Assembly (NCBI GenBank): GCA_002320815.1
Contig: DCLA01000068.1
Location: forward strand, 1 to 64,000
Direction: 5' to 3'
Length of the DNA: 64,000 bases
DNA from: Myxococcales bacterium UBA1660
GTDB taxonomy: Bacteria > Myxococcota_A > Polyangia > Polyangiales > Houyiibacteriaceae
Shown here: positions 23,506 through 33,400 of the stretch, piece by piece
How the letters are laid out: each line of letters begins with the position of its first letter
Numbering within the stretch: the stretch's first letter is position 1
Notes under the pieces: generated by a model
What the model saw: only the letters and a program-made list of their open reading frames with translations
Database searches by the model: none
Told to the model about the DNA's origin: nothing
Made by a program: the position numbers and the translations under genes

Positions 23506-24947
23506 CGGGGGCTCCCGGAGCCTACGCCCGCTTCGTGGCGGATGCCCAGCACGTCGCCCATGCGCCGCAGGTCGGCGACCTTGTGGTGCAAGGGCCGCCA
23601 GTCGTCGTGGGCTTCGGCGCGGCGCCAGAGCTCCTCGACCTCCTCGATGCGCATGTCGGGCGGCGACTGGCGGGCGAAGTAGGGGGCGGCCAGGCGCGCG
23701 GCGTCCACTGGCTCGTGGAGACCGAGCGCGTCGCGCACCGCGGTGAAGTCCTCCGTCCGGTAGTGCCGCGCGCGCGGTGACTCCAGCGCGCGGTCCGCCG
23801 AGCTCTCGCCGCCCCACCAGTCGAAGAAGAAGGCCTGGAAGGGCAGCGGGCGCTCCTTCAGGAAGGCCAGCATCAGGCCCAGCGTGGCCTGGTCGGTGTC
23901 GGGATCCCGGGGACGAAGACCCAGGCGCCACAGGAACGCCGCCGGCATCGCGCGCTCGAGAGCCGGCCCGTAGGCCTCGCAGAGCGCGGTCCAAGGCGCC
24001 GAGGGGCTCAGGGGCCGCAGCGCCTCGGCGAGCCGGGTCAGGTTCCAGGCCACCGCTTCCGGCTGGCGCCCGTAGGCGTAGAGACCGCTCTGGTCGAAGT
24101 AGGCGGCGGTGAACCCCAGGTCCAGCCGCGGCAGGAAGCGCCAGGGACCGTAGTCGAAGCTCTCCCCAGTGATGTTCATGTTGTCGGTGTTGAGGACCCC
24201 GTGGACGAAACCCGCGGCCATCCAGCGCGCGGCCAGCTCGGCGTAGCGGGGGACCACGGCGGCGAAGACCGCGCTCGGGCGGTCGTCGGCGTCGGCCGTC
24301 TCCGCCGCGTAGTAGGTCTCGGCCACGTGCTCCAGGAGCGCCCGCAGCAGCTCGGTCTTCCCCTCGTGGGCGTGGCGCTGGAAAGAGCCGAAGCGCACGT
24401 GGGAGTGGCTGAGGCGCACCAGCACGCCGGCCCGGGTGGGGCTCGGTTCGTCGTGGCGCTGCAGCGCCTCGCCGGTCTCGATCAGGCTGAAGGTCTTGGA
24501 GGTGGGCACCCCCAGGGCCTCCAGCATCTCGGTGGCCAGGATCTCGCGGAAGCCGCCCTTGAGGGTCAGCCGACCGTCCCCCGAACGCGAGTGCGGCGTG
24601 CGCCCGCTGCCCTTGGTACCCAGCTCGAGCAGCCGGCCGTCGCGGGCCCGGAGCTGGGCGAAGGTGAAGCCGCGGCCATCCCCGATGTCCGGGTTGTAGG
24701 TGCGGAATTGGTGCCCGTGATAGCGCTGCGCCAGCGGACCCGGGAGGTTCCCCGGGAGGGGCACGAAGCGCCCGAAGTGATCGAGCCACTCGGCGTCGCT
24801 CAGGGCCCCGAGGCCCACCCGCGCGGCCCAGGGGTCGTTGCGGAAGCGCAGCAGGTGCTCGGGAAAACGGGCCGCCTCGACCGCATCGGCGAGCCCCGCC
24901 ACCGGCGGGTACCGAGGGTCGGGCCGATAATCGGGACCGACGGGCAA
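23502..24947 (-). CDS. selO: protein adenylyltransferase SelO (YdiU family)
   Basis: 481 aa, full length. SelO is a pseudokinase-fold enzyme that transfers AMP from ATP to protein Ser/Thr/Tyr and affects redox homeostasis. Typical segments are RYHGHQFRTYNPDIGDGRG, ELGTKGSGRTPHSR, and the metal-binding FVHGVLNTDNMNITGESFDY. The C-terminal selenocysteine/cysteine seen in some homologues is absent. The start is a TTG at 24947, supported by TAGGCT exactly 7 nt upstream. Confidence 0.94.
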   Translation of the reverse strand: MPVGPDYRPDPRYPPVAGLADAVEAARFPEHLLRFRNDPWAARVGLGALSDAEWLDHFGRFVPLPGNLPGPLAQRYHGHQFRTYNPDIGDGRGFTFAQLRARDGRLLELGTKGSGRTPHSRSGDGRLTLKGGFREILATEMLEALGVPTSKTFSLIETGEALQRHDEPSPTRAGVLVRLSHSHVRFGSFQRHAHEGKTELLRALLEHVAETYYAAETADADDRPSAVFAAVVPRYAELAARWMAAGFVHGVLNTDNMNITGESFDYGPWRFLPRLDLGFTAAYFDQSGLYAYGRQPEAVAWNLTRLAEALRPLSPSAPWTALCEAYGPALERAMPAAFLWRLGLRPRDPDTDQATLGLMLAFLKERPLPFQAFFFDWWGGESSADRALESPRARHYRTEDFTAVRDALGLHEPVDAARLAAPYFARQSPPDMRIEEVEELWRRAEAHDDWRPLHHKVADLRRMGDVLGIRHEAGVGSGSPR

Positions 24948-24954
24948 GGCGCGC

Positions 24955-24960
24955 AGCCTA
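24955..24960 (-). promoter_or_regulatory. -10-like TAGGCT before selO
   Basis: On the minus strand TAGGCT is followed by GCGCGCC (7 nt) and then the TTG start. The gap to the next gene's stop is 51 nt. This is the same hexamer and spacing as at 2216 and 10812. Confidence 0.5.
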
Positions 24961-24998
24961 CCAGAGCGCTGGCGCCACGAAAGGCGACGCGCGCCCGC

Positions 24999-25898
24999 TC
25001 AGGCGCCGAAGCGGTCGCGGCACCAGGCGGACAGGGGCGGGACCTCTTCGCTGGCGGTGCGCGGCATGACGCACCAACGGAGGAGCTCCATGCCCACCGG
25101 GACGTGGACGTCGCCGGCGGAGGGCGAGACCGTGCGCAGCAGCGGCGGCGGGGCCATGCCGTCCTCGTCGGCGTCGGAGACCGCCCACTGGACCGGGAGG
25201 CCGAGCACCCGGGCGGCGTGGACGCCGGCGGCGTCGCAGAGAGCTTGGAAGAGCATCGGCTCCACCCAGCGGACCACGTCGTTCGCGTCGGGCACCAGGG
25301 CGGCGCCGACCGCGTCCAGGTCGCTGGGGTCGATCTCCAGGGAGGCGCCGACCCGGCGCGCGAGGGCCCCGGGGGTCGCGCCGAAGGTCGCCTCGTCGCC
25401 CACGGCGCGGATGCCGCGCTCGAGGCGCATGGCCAGCTCGCTGGGCTCGGCGAAGGGAGCCCGGAAGAGGAGCGGCGCCGTCTCCGGAACCTCCCGTCCG
25501 GCGGCGCTGGCTTCGCCGCGCACGTGGGCCAGGGCCTCGCGCCAGGCGTCGTCGAGGGTGTCCGGCCGGAAGCCGAAGGGGGCGATGGCCTGGGGCTCGA
25601 GGGGCGCGTAGCTCACCAGGCGCATGGAGCCCACGCGGCGCAGCTCGTCGTCCTGGAGATCGGTGGGGGTGCGGCTCAGCTCGGCCAGCAGGGTCGCTTC
25701 GATGACCCGGCCGAGGAGCTGCCAGAGCTCGGGGCCGTCCTCGGCGTCGGGCCAGACCACGAGGACGAAGCTGGCCACGTCCGGCGCGTCGCGGACCTCC
25801 AGCACCCGCGGATGCACGGGGAGGGCGGACGACTCCGGGCGGCGCGCGCGCACGCCGGGAAAGAGCTCGTCGAGGGGGCCTGGCTCGGTCTTCGCCAC
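24999..25898 (-). CDS. hypothetical protein, 299 aa
   Basis: I do not recognise this family. It is an acidic soluble protein without signal peptide or membrane helix. The N-terminal half contains VASFVLVVWPDAEDGPELW and LLGRVIEATLLAELSR; the C-terminal half ends in VPPLSAWCRDRFGA. Composition and codon use match the neighbouring genes, so it is probably real. The GTG at 25898 is chosen because TATCTC lies 6 nt upstream and longer readings run antisense through ligA. Divergent from ligA. Confidence 0.7.
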   Translation of the reverse strand: MAKTEPGPLDELFPGVRARRPESSALPVHPRVLEVRDAPDVASFVLVVWPDAEDGPELWQLLGRVIEATLLAELSRTPTDLQDDELRRVGSMRLVSYAPLEPQAIAPFGFRPDTLDDAWREALAHVRGEASAAGREVPETAPLLFRAPFAEPSELAMRLERGIRAVGDEATFGATPGALARRVGASLEIDPSDLDAVGAALVPDANDVVRWVEPMLFQALCDAAGVHAARVLGLPVQWAVSDADEDGMAPPPLLRTVSPSAGDVHVPVGMELLRWCVMPRTASEEVPPLSAWCRDRFGA

Positions 25899-25988
25899 GG
25901 CCGGGAGATAGCCCCGCCGGGCAGCGGGGGCAACGGCCCCGGCCGTGGGGTGAAAGCGTCGCTCCCGCCGCGTATGCTCCCGCACCCC

Positions 25989-28046
25989 ATGGATGCCGCC
26001 GCCCGCCACGCCGAGCTCTGCGAGACCCTTCGCCGCCACGAACACGCCTACTACGTCCTCGACGCGCCCACCGTCAGCGACGCGGAATACGACACGCTCT
26101 TCCGCGAGCTGCGCGCCCTCGAGGAGGCGCACCCGGAGCTGCAGACCCCCTCGTCCCCCACCCAGCGGGTCGGCGCCGAGCCCCGCGAGGGCTTCGTCAA
26201 GGTCGAGCGGCCGGTGCGCATGTACTCCCTGGACAACGCCTACGACGAGGCGGAGCTGCGCGAGTTCGACCGGCGCATCCGCGAGATGATCGGCGAGGGC
26301 TTCACCTACGTGGCCGAGCCCAAGATCGACGGCGCGAGCATCGAGGTGGTCTACGAGGGCGGGGCGATGATCCAGGCCACCACCCGCGGCGACGGCAAGG
26401 TCGGCGAGGACGTGACCGTCAACGTGCGGACCATCCGGGCCATCCCGCTGCACATCCCCGACGAGCGTCGCTTCACCTTGCGCGGCGAGATCTACATCCG
26501 CCCCCAGGACCTGGAGGCCATCAACGAGCTGCGGGCGACCCGCGGCGAAGCGGCCTTCGCCAACCCGCGCAACGCCGCCGCCGGATCCCTGCGCCTGCTC
26601 GATCCGCGGCAGACCGCCGAGCGCCCGCTGCGCGTGGCCTTCTACGACCGGGTGGAGGAGTACGCCGACTCGCACTCGGCCATGTTGGAGAAGCTCGCCC
26701 AGCTGGGGCTCCCCACGCACCGCGAGCACGGGCGCTGCGCCGACATCGACGCGGTGCTGGCCTACATCGCCGCCTTCGACCGCCGCCGCGAGGAGCTGCC
26801 CTACGAGACCGATGGCGTGGTCATCAAGCTCGACGAGGTGCGGCTGCGCGACTCGGTGGGCTTCACGGCGCGCTTCCCGCGCTGGGCCATCGCCTACAAA
26901 TATGCCGCCGAGCAAGCCACCACGCGGCTGCGCACCATCACCTGCGACGTGGGGCGCACCGGTCAGCTCACTCCGGTCGCGAATCTGGATCCGGTCCAGC
27001 TCGCCGGGACGACGGTCAGCCGCGCGTCGCTGCACAACCTGGACCTCATCGCCGACAAGGACGTCCGGGTGGGCGACATGGTGATCATCCAGAAGGCCGG
27101 GGAGATCATCCCCCAGGTGCTCGGGGTCGACGTGAGTCAGCGTCCGCCCGAGGCCGAGCCCTGGGTGCCCCCCAGCGTCTGCCCGGCGTGCGGCGAAGAG
27201 GTCGTCCGGGCCGAGGGCGAGGCGGCCCTCCGCTGCGTGAACCCCGCCTGCCGCGGCCGGCTCCTGGCGGGCCTGTGGTACTTCACGCGTCGCGGCGCGA
27301 TGGACATCGACCGGCTGGGCAAGTCGCTCATCGAGCAGCTCGTCGAGGCGGGGCTCGTGGCCGACCTGGCCGACGTCTTCGCGGTGCCCGCGCAGCGGGA
27401 CGCGCTCCTGGGCCTGGAGCGCATCGGGGAGAAGACCGCCGACCGCCTCATCGCCGCCATCGAGGACGCCCGGGTGGGGCGCACCTTCTCGCGGCTCCTG
27501 ACCGGCCTGGGGATCCCGCTGGTGGGCAGCGTGGCCGCGAGTCTGGTCGCGCAGCAGTACGGGGACCTGCGGACCCTCCTGGACACCGAGCCCGAGGCCA
27601 TCGAGGCCACCCTGGCCGCGGTGCATGGGATCGGGGACAAGATCGCGCAGAGCGTGGCGGCCTTCGTGGCCGATCCGGAGCAGCGCGCGGTGATGGAGAA
27701 GATGCTCGCGCTGGGCGTGGTGGCCACCGAGCCGGTCCGCGAGGTGGTCGAGGGCGGCACGCTGGAGGGGCTCTCCTTCTGCGTGACGGGCAGCTTCGAC
27801 CGCAAGCGGGACGCCATCCACGAGGAGATCGAGGCCCACGGCGGAGAGGTCCACAAGAGCGTGAAGAAGGGGACCACCTACCTGCTGGCCGGCGACCGAG
27901 TGGGCAAGACCAAGATCGAGGCGGCCCAGAAGAAGGGCGCCCAGGTCATCGACGAGGCGGGCTACGCCAAGCTGCTCGCCGGCGAGGCCCTCGAGCCGCC
28001 CGACGAGAGCACCGAGACCGAGACCGAGGAGCCGACCGAGGCCTGA
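25989..28046 (+). CDS. ligA: NAD-dependent DNA ligase LigA
   Basis: 685 aa, normal length. Domain Ia (YYVLDAPTVSDAEYD) leads into the adenylation domain with the nucleophilic Lys in AEPKIDGASIEV, then RGEIYIRP and the OB fold. A four-Cys zinc finger follows (CPACGEEV with CVNPACRG), then helix-hairpin-helix repeats and a C-terminal BRCT domain (LSFCVTGSFDRKRD). It seals nicks in replication and repair using NAD. The start chosen is ATG 25989; ATG 25974 in the same frame overlaps the -10-like TATGCT (25973-25978). Confidence 0.96.
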   Translation: MDAAARHAELCETLRRHEHAYYVLDAPTVSDAEYDTLFRELRALEEAHPELQTPSSPTQRVGAEPREGFVKVERPVRMYSLDNAYDEAELREFDRRIREMIGEGFTYVAEPKIDGASIEVVYEGGAMIQATTRGDGKVGEDVTVNVRTIRAIPLHIPDERRFTLRGEIYIRPQDLEAINELRATRGEAAFANPRNAAAGSLRLLDPRQTAERPLRVAFYDRVEEYADSHSAMLEKLAQLGLPTHREHGRCADIDAVLAYIAAFDRRREELPYETDGVVIKLDEVRLRDSVGFTARFPRWAIAYKYAAEQATTRLRTITCDVGRTGQLTPVANLDPVQLAGTTVSRASLHNLDLIADKDVRVGDMVIIQKAGEIIPQVLGVDVSQRPPEAEPWVPPSVCPACGEEVVRAEGEAALRCVNPACRGRLLAGLWYFTRRGAMDIDRLGKSLIEQLVEAGLVADLADVFAVPAQRDALLGLERIGEKTADRLIAAIEDARVGRTFSRLLTGLGIPLVGSVAASLVAQQYGDLRTLLDTEPEAIEATLAAVHGIGDKIAQSVAAFVADPEQRAVMEKMLALGVVATEPVREVVEGGTLEGLSFCVTGSFDRKRDAIHEEIEAHGGEVHKSVKKGTTYLLAGDRVGKTKIEAAQKKGAQVIDEAGYAKLLAGEALEPPDESTETETEEPTEA

Positions 28047-28065
28047 CCCGCGGGGCCGGCGCGGC

Positions 28066-28440
28066 TCAGGCGCCCAGGTCCTCGGGACCCAGGTCCTCTT
28101 CCGCGCCCATGTCCTCGGGTCCGAGGTCTTCCTCGGCGCCGAGATCCTCGGCACCCAGGTCCTCGGGCCCGAGGTCCACGCCCAGGTCGTCCGGCCCGAG
28201 GTCGGGGGGCGGGTTCATGTCCGGCGTGCCGGAGTCCACCGGGCCCGAGTCGACCCGCGGCCCGAGGTCGGCGGGCTGCAAGGGAGCCCGGCAGGCGAGC
28301 TCGACGCAGATGAGCCCCTCGTCGCACATCGAGTCGTTGCGGCAGTAGTCGCCCGCCGCCCCCGAGTCCTCCACGCAGGCCGAGGCGAGCCCGAGACCCA
28401 CGACGACGAACCCCCAACGCCACCACCGTCGTTCCCTCAT
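28066..28440 (-). CDS. small lipoprotein with DLG-repeat tail
   Basis: 124 aa. The signal ends at LASAC (mature Cys22). A short Cys-containing segment follows (YCRNDSMCDEGLICVELACR). The last ~65 residues are a low-complexity acidic repeat built on DLG: DLGPEDLG, AEDLGAEEDLG and variants, about ten DLG/DMG units. Such tails are common in Sandaracinus-like myxobacteria and may act as surface spacers. Divergent from the kinase gene across 118 bp. Confidence 0.75.
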   Translation of the reverse strand: MRERRWWRWGFVVVGLGLASACVEDSGAAGDYCRNDSMCDEGLICVELACRAPLQPADLGPRVDSGPVDSGTPDMNPPPDLGPDDLGVDLGPEDLGAEDLGAEEDLGPEDMGAEEDLGPEDLGA

Positions 28441-28558
28441 CGCTTCGCAGGATGCCACAGGCCGGCGCGGTCTCGCTACGAAACGCGGACCGCCGGCGGC
28501 CGTCCGCACCCGCGGATCCATCGTTGAATGTCGCCTCGGGCTCGGCGATGCTCGCTCC

Positions 28559-30406
28559 GTGCCGGCGAAGTCCAAGCCCCCGCGGTCCCAGCGCAAGGGG
28601 GTCCCGAACAAGCTCGTCGGCTCGACGATCCAGGGGCGCTACCACGTGGTCCGGCTCCTGGGGGACGGCGGGATGGGGGCGGTGTACAAGGCCGCCGACC
28701 AGGTCTTGCGCCGCTTCGTGGCCATCAAGCTCCTGCACCCCGACACGGCGGCCAACCCCTCGGCGGTCGAACGCTTCGTGCGCGAGGCGCGCTCCTCGGC
28801 GGCCATCGGCCACCCGAACATCATCGACATCCTCGACTTCGGGTACGAGAACGAGCGCCCCTTCCTGGTCATGGAGTACCTGCGCGGCCGCTCGCTCAGC
28901 GAGGCCATCGCCGAGGAAGGGAAGCTCAGCGTGGAGCGGGCGTGCAACATCGCCACCCACGCGCTGGCCGGGCTCGGCGCGGCCCATGATCGGGGGATCC
29001 TCCACCGGGACCTGAAGCCGGCGAACCTCATGCTCATCGCGCTCCTCGGGGACCGGGACTTCGTGAAGCTCTGCGACTTCGGCTTCGCCGCGCTGGTGCA
29101 GCCCTCGGTGCGCATCGACGGCGGCAAGAGCCTGACCCCCGCGCGGACCCTGGTGGGAACCCCGGCCTACGCCGCGCCGGAGCGGCTCCGCGGTGACGAG
29201 ACCCGGGATCCGCGGCTCGACGTCTACTCCATCGGCGTGGTGCTCTTCGAGATGCTCGCGGGCCGCCGGCCCTTCGACGCGCCCTCGTTCCGGGAGCTGG
29301 CCCGCAAGGTGCGCGACGAGCCGCCGCCCTCGCTCTCGAGCATCCGCAGCGACGTCCCCGCCTCCCTGGACCGGGTCGTTCGTCGCGCCCTGGCCAAGGA
29401 CCGGGAGGGCCGCTGGGCCAACGCCGAGGACTTCGCCGCGGCGCTGGTGCCCTTCGGCGGCCGCATGCTCCCGGTCTTCGAGGACCAGCCGTCGGACAGC
29501 TTCACGATGGATCTCTTGCGCCTCCGGGCGCGGGAGACCCAGCAGCAGCGGGCCATCAGCGCCTCCGAGGCCGAGCAGATCATGGAGCTCCGGCGCCAGG
29601 GTCGCCGCGCGCGGGCCCCCTCGAGCCTCCCGCTGGCCGACGACGAGCTGGGCAGCGACGAGATCCCCATCGAGGTCGAGGAGCCCCCCAGCCTGCGGGA
29701 CACCGTCGACCGAGGCGGCGACGAGGGGGCCACGCTGCGGCCGGAGCATCCACGCCTGGAGCCGGCGGCGACGATCGCCGACTCGATGACCCTGGCGACC
29801 GAGCGCGACGCGGCCCTCGGTCTCCCGCCGCTCTCCGCGGCGGAGCGAGCGGTCCTCGGGGAGCTTCCGCTCGCGGTGATCCGCTTCGTCTCGCGTCGCT
29901 TCGGGGAGCGGCCGCTCCGGGAGCTGCTCCAGTCGCTGCCCCAGAACGTCCGGGACGTGTTCGACGCCGGCGTCGGGACCACCGACTGGATCCCGGCCGC
30001 GGCCCACGACGCGCTGATCGCCGGCGTGGACGCCCGGCTCGGTCGCGACGACCTGCACCTGGTGGTGCAATGCGGCCGCGCGGCCGCGGAGGGGTGCTTC
30101 GACCGCATCCGCGACATCCAACCGCCGGCGCCCCCGCCCGAGCTCCTGCTCGCCGCGGTGCCCCGGCTACTCGGAGACCTCCTGCACGGCGTGGAGGTCG
30201 CGGTCCCCCGCGTCGGTCGCGGCTACGGGCGGGTCGAGGTGACCGAGGCCGGCGAGTCCAGCCTGACCTTCGGGGTCTTCCTCATCGGCTTCCTGGACCG
30301 CGCGCTGGACCGCTTCGGGGCCAAGGAGGTGGAGGTGAACATGATCAGCAGCCCCGCCCTCGGCGACGCGGAGTGCGTCTACGAGGTCAGCTGGATCGGC
30401 GGCTGA
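28559..30406 (+). CDS. Ser/Thr protein kinase with C-terminal DUF2378-like domain
   Basis: 615 aa. The Hanks-type kinase domain covers residues ~25-290: Gly loop LGDGGMGAVYK, VAIK Lys57, HRDLKPAN at 149-156 and DFG at 173-175, so it should be active. A flexible linker (residues ~310-420) leads to a ~190-residue C-terminal domain (FDAGVGTTDWIPAAAHDALI, then LGRDDLHLVVQCGRAAAEGC) that resembles the TIGR02265/DUF2378 protein at 10812. There is no membrane helix, so this is a soluble kinase. GATGCT 6 nt before the GTG is a near-match to the leaderless pattern. Confidence 0.92.
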   Translation: MPAKSKPPRSQRKGVPNKLVGSTIQGRYHVVRLLGDGGMGAVYKAADQVLRRFVAIKLLHPDTAANPSAVERFVREARSSAAIGHPNIIDILDFGYENERPFLVMEYLRGRSLSEAIAEEGKLSVERACNIATHALAGLGAAHDRGILHRDLKPANLMLIALLGDRDFVKLCDFGFAALVQPSVRIDGGKSLTPARTLVGTPAYAAPERLRGDETRDPRLDVYSIGVVLFEMLAGRRPFDAPSFRELARKVRDEPPPSLSSIRSDVPASLDRVVRRALAKDREGRWANAEDFAAALVPFGGRMLPVFEDQPSDSFTMDLLRLRARETQQQRAISASEAEQIMELRRQGRRARAPSSLPLADDELGSDEIPIEVEEPPSLRDTVDRGGDEGATLRPEHPRLEPAATIADSMTLATERDAALGLPPLSAAERAVLGELPLAVIRFVSRRFGERPLRELLQSLPQNVRDVFDAGVGTTDWIPAAAHDALIAGVDARLGRDDLHLVVQCGRAAAEGCFDRIRDIQPPAPPPELLLAAVPRLLGDLLHGVEVAVPRVGRGYGRVEVTEAGESSLTFGVFLIGFLDRALDRFGAKEVEVNMISSPALGDAECVYEVSWIGG

Positions 30407-30440
30407 GGTCCTGGGGGGCGCTCCGCCCCCGGCGACCTCA
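30404..30440. terminator. bidirectional hairpin containing both stop codons
   Basis: TGAGGTC (30404-30410) pairs with GACCTCA (30434-30440), and inside them GGGGGCG (30414-30420) pairs with CGCCCCC (30424-30430). The kinase stop TGA and the stop of the convergent gene are the outermost bases of the stem. It probably serves as terminator for both genes. Confidence 0.65.
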
Positions 30441-33400
30441 GCGCTCGAGGAAGCGGCGGCGGCCCTCGGCGCGCCACCAGTCCAGGTACTTCCGCTGCGC
30501 CACCTCGCGGTCCCGGCGCGGAAGCGACGGATGGTAGCCGTAGTACTCCTGGGTGATCTTCTTGAGCTCGTCGCCGGCCGCCGAGCGCATCTTCTCGTCG
30601 GCGTGCAGGAGCCCCTCGATGAGCCACTCGATGCGGTGCCGGCTGCGGTTGTCGTCGACCCAGTCGAGCCAACGTGCGGGCACGTCGCCGAAGTCCTGCT
30701 TGGTGAGCGAGACCAAGGAGCGGTGCGCCTCGGCGACCAGCTCGGGCTTGTCGGACGAGAGGAGCTGCACGAACAGGTCCAGCGCCCCCGCGTCGCGGAG
30801 GGCTCCCAGGGCCCGGGTGGCGGCCACCCGCCGGCGCACGTCGCTGCGCGGGACCCGCGCCTCGGCGCGCAGGCCCTCGATGACGTCGCGTAGGGGCTGC
30901 TCGAAGCGCCGCTGCATGCGCAGCACGTCGACGGCCAGCGCGGCCGTGCGCTCGTCGGTGTCGAAGACGCGCTTGGCCAGCGGCTCGACCAGGAGCGGAT
31001 GGCGGAACTCGCTGGCCAGGAGCACCGCGTAGAAGCGCTCGTCGGCGCCCGGGTGGTCGAGGATGGGGACCAGGTAGGGCACCGCGCGGTCGCCGAAAGC
31101 GGCGATGGCCCGCGCCAGGGCGGAGACGTCGCGCCCCCGGGGGAGGCGACGGTGGGGGCGGCTGCGATCGAACCAGAGGAGCCCGGGGAAGTCACGGGCC
31201 AGGACCGGGAGCGCGAGCTCACCGAGGGCCACCACCTGGGCGATCTCCGCCTCGGCGCTGTCCGGGCCCACCTGGCTCAGGCTGCGCACGGCGTCTTCGA
31301 CGCTCGCGTCCATCTCCACGATGATCGAGGGCGTCTCCGAGGGGATGGTGTCCGCGTGCCGGACCTCGCGGCGGGTGAGGCGCTCGGCGACCTCGCCCCG
31401 GGGGGCCTCCGGCCGGTTGCTGGAGACCACTTCGGCCTGGAGCGGTCGGCGACCGCCCTCGGCCCGCGCGTCCTTGGTCGGGGTGGCCGCCGGTGGGCGC
31501 CGGGAGCGCCGCTTGGGGGCACCGAAGACATCGGTCTGCCCACCGCCGCGGTAGGTGCTGTCCTCCGGGGGCGGCCCCGTCTTCGGCAGCGGGGTCTCGG
31601 TGGTGATCTCTTCGTGGGCGGCGGCCTCGGCCACCTCGGCGGCCGTCTCCTCGTCCGCGTCCTCGATGGTGATCTCCAGCTCTTCGCTGGGGGCGCGCCC
31701 GCGACCGGGGTTGGTCTTGGGACGGCTGAGCGGGAGGGGCGCGGCCTCGGAGTCGGCGCGCTGCTCGGTGAGCCCGGCCTCGTCCTTCGCCGGATCCTCG
31801 CTCGCTGCGGCCGGCACCGCCGGCAGCTCCGACGTGCTCGAGGTCCGCGCGACCCCGGAGACCGGCGCTTCCTCCGGCTCGTCCTCGTCGTCGGGCTCCG
31901 GCGGGGAGCCCGGAGGCGGGGGCGCGCTGCGGGGGACACCCAGGGCCTCGAAGGCCGCGGAGCGCTTGGTCCGCCGCCGGCGGCGGAGGGGCCGCGGGGG
32001 AAGGCTGGACTCCACCGCCCGCTCGAGGGGCGTCGGGCCAGTGGTCTCGGCCGCCTCGGCCGGCGCCGTGGTCACGTTGGAAGGGCGGAAGGCGCGGCCC
32101 GCGCGGGGCGCGGGCGACTCGGGCGGGATGGCGTCTGGCTCGGTCGGTCGGGCCGGCTCTTCGTCGCTCGGCTCGGTGGGCGCGAACGCTTCGGCGGCAG
32201 CCAGCGGGCGGCTCCCTCGCCGGACCTCTTCCACCGCCGGCTCGGGGGTCGACTCGGGCGTGGACTCGGGGAGCGCGGCGGGCTCCGGCGCAGCCTCGAC
32301 GGCCGCCGCCGGCGGCTCCGAGGCTCGCGGTTCGGGGGCCGGCGACACCGAGGCCGGGGGCGCCATCACGCCGGCGATGTCCTGGGTGATCCGCTTGCTG
32401 ACCCGGCCGCCTTCGGCCGGCTCCAGCCGCTTCATCGGCGAGCGGACCTGCTGGTCCTGCCAGGCCGGCTGGGACCGGGGCGGCGACGCCGGGGGCTCGG
32501 CGACCCGCGCCTCGCTCGGCGGCGGGTCGGTCGGCGTGCGGGTCGGCGCCTCGTCGGTGGAGCGGGCGTCGCCCTGGGCGTAGCCCCGGAACTTCCGGCG
32601 CAGGATGAGCTGCTGGAACGCCTCGCCCAGCTTGGGCGCGAAGGCGAGGAGCTCGGGCACGTCCTGCACCGAGAAGCGCTCGCCGCTGCGGTCCCCGTAC
32701 AGGAAGAGCACCACGCGCTTCCGGATCATCACCGGCGCCAGCACCGAGGGCTGGTTCCGGTCGCGGCCCAGGGCCTGCTTGATGGCCCGGTCCACGTCGG
32801 AGCGCTCGAGCTGGCTCACCGTGGGCACCAGCCCCTCGTAGATCCAGCTGAAGGTCGAGGGCTCGCCCAGCGGCGCCACCACCCGGCGGGCCTCCACCAG
32901 CCGTTCGTCGTCGAAGGGGGCGGCGTCCAGGAGCTCCGCCTCCTCGTCCTGCACCACGAAGAGCGCGGTGAAGTCGAAGAACTGTCGGGTGAACGCGAAG
33001 CCCACCTCGAGGATGTCGTCGCGGTGGTCGGCCTTGCTCAGCAGCTCCACCGCGCGAGCGGTGGTCAGCGGGCCGCGATGCTTGCGCAGCAGCTCGCCCT
33101 GGGCCTTGGAGATGCGCCCTCGCGCCGGTCCCTCGGCGCGCGCCTTCTCCGGCGGCGCGGCGCTGGGGCGGCTCACCGGCGGACGCGACGGCCGCGAAGG
33201 CGGGGCCATGGAGGTCATCTCCTGGGTCACCCGCCGGGTCTTCACCTCTTCGCCGGTGATGGAGACGGCGGTCTCCCGGGCGACCTCCCGGCTCTCGGCG
33301 ACGACCGCGAACTTCTCGGTGGCGCGTCGCTCCTCACCGGTCTCCTCGTTCCGATGACCGTAGCCCTCGTCGTCGGTCGGCCGCTCGACGGTGTTCTGCT

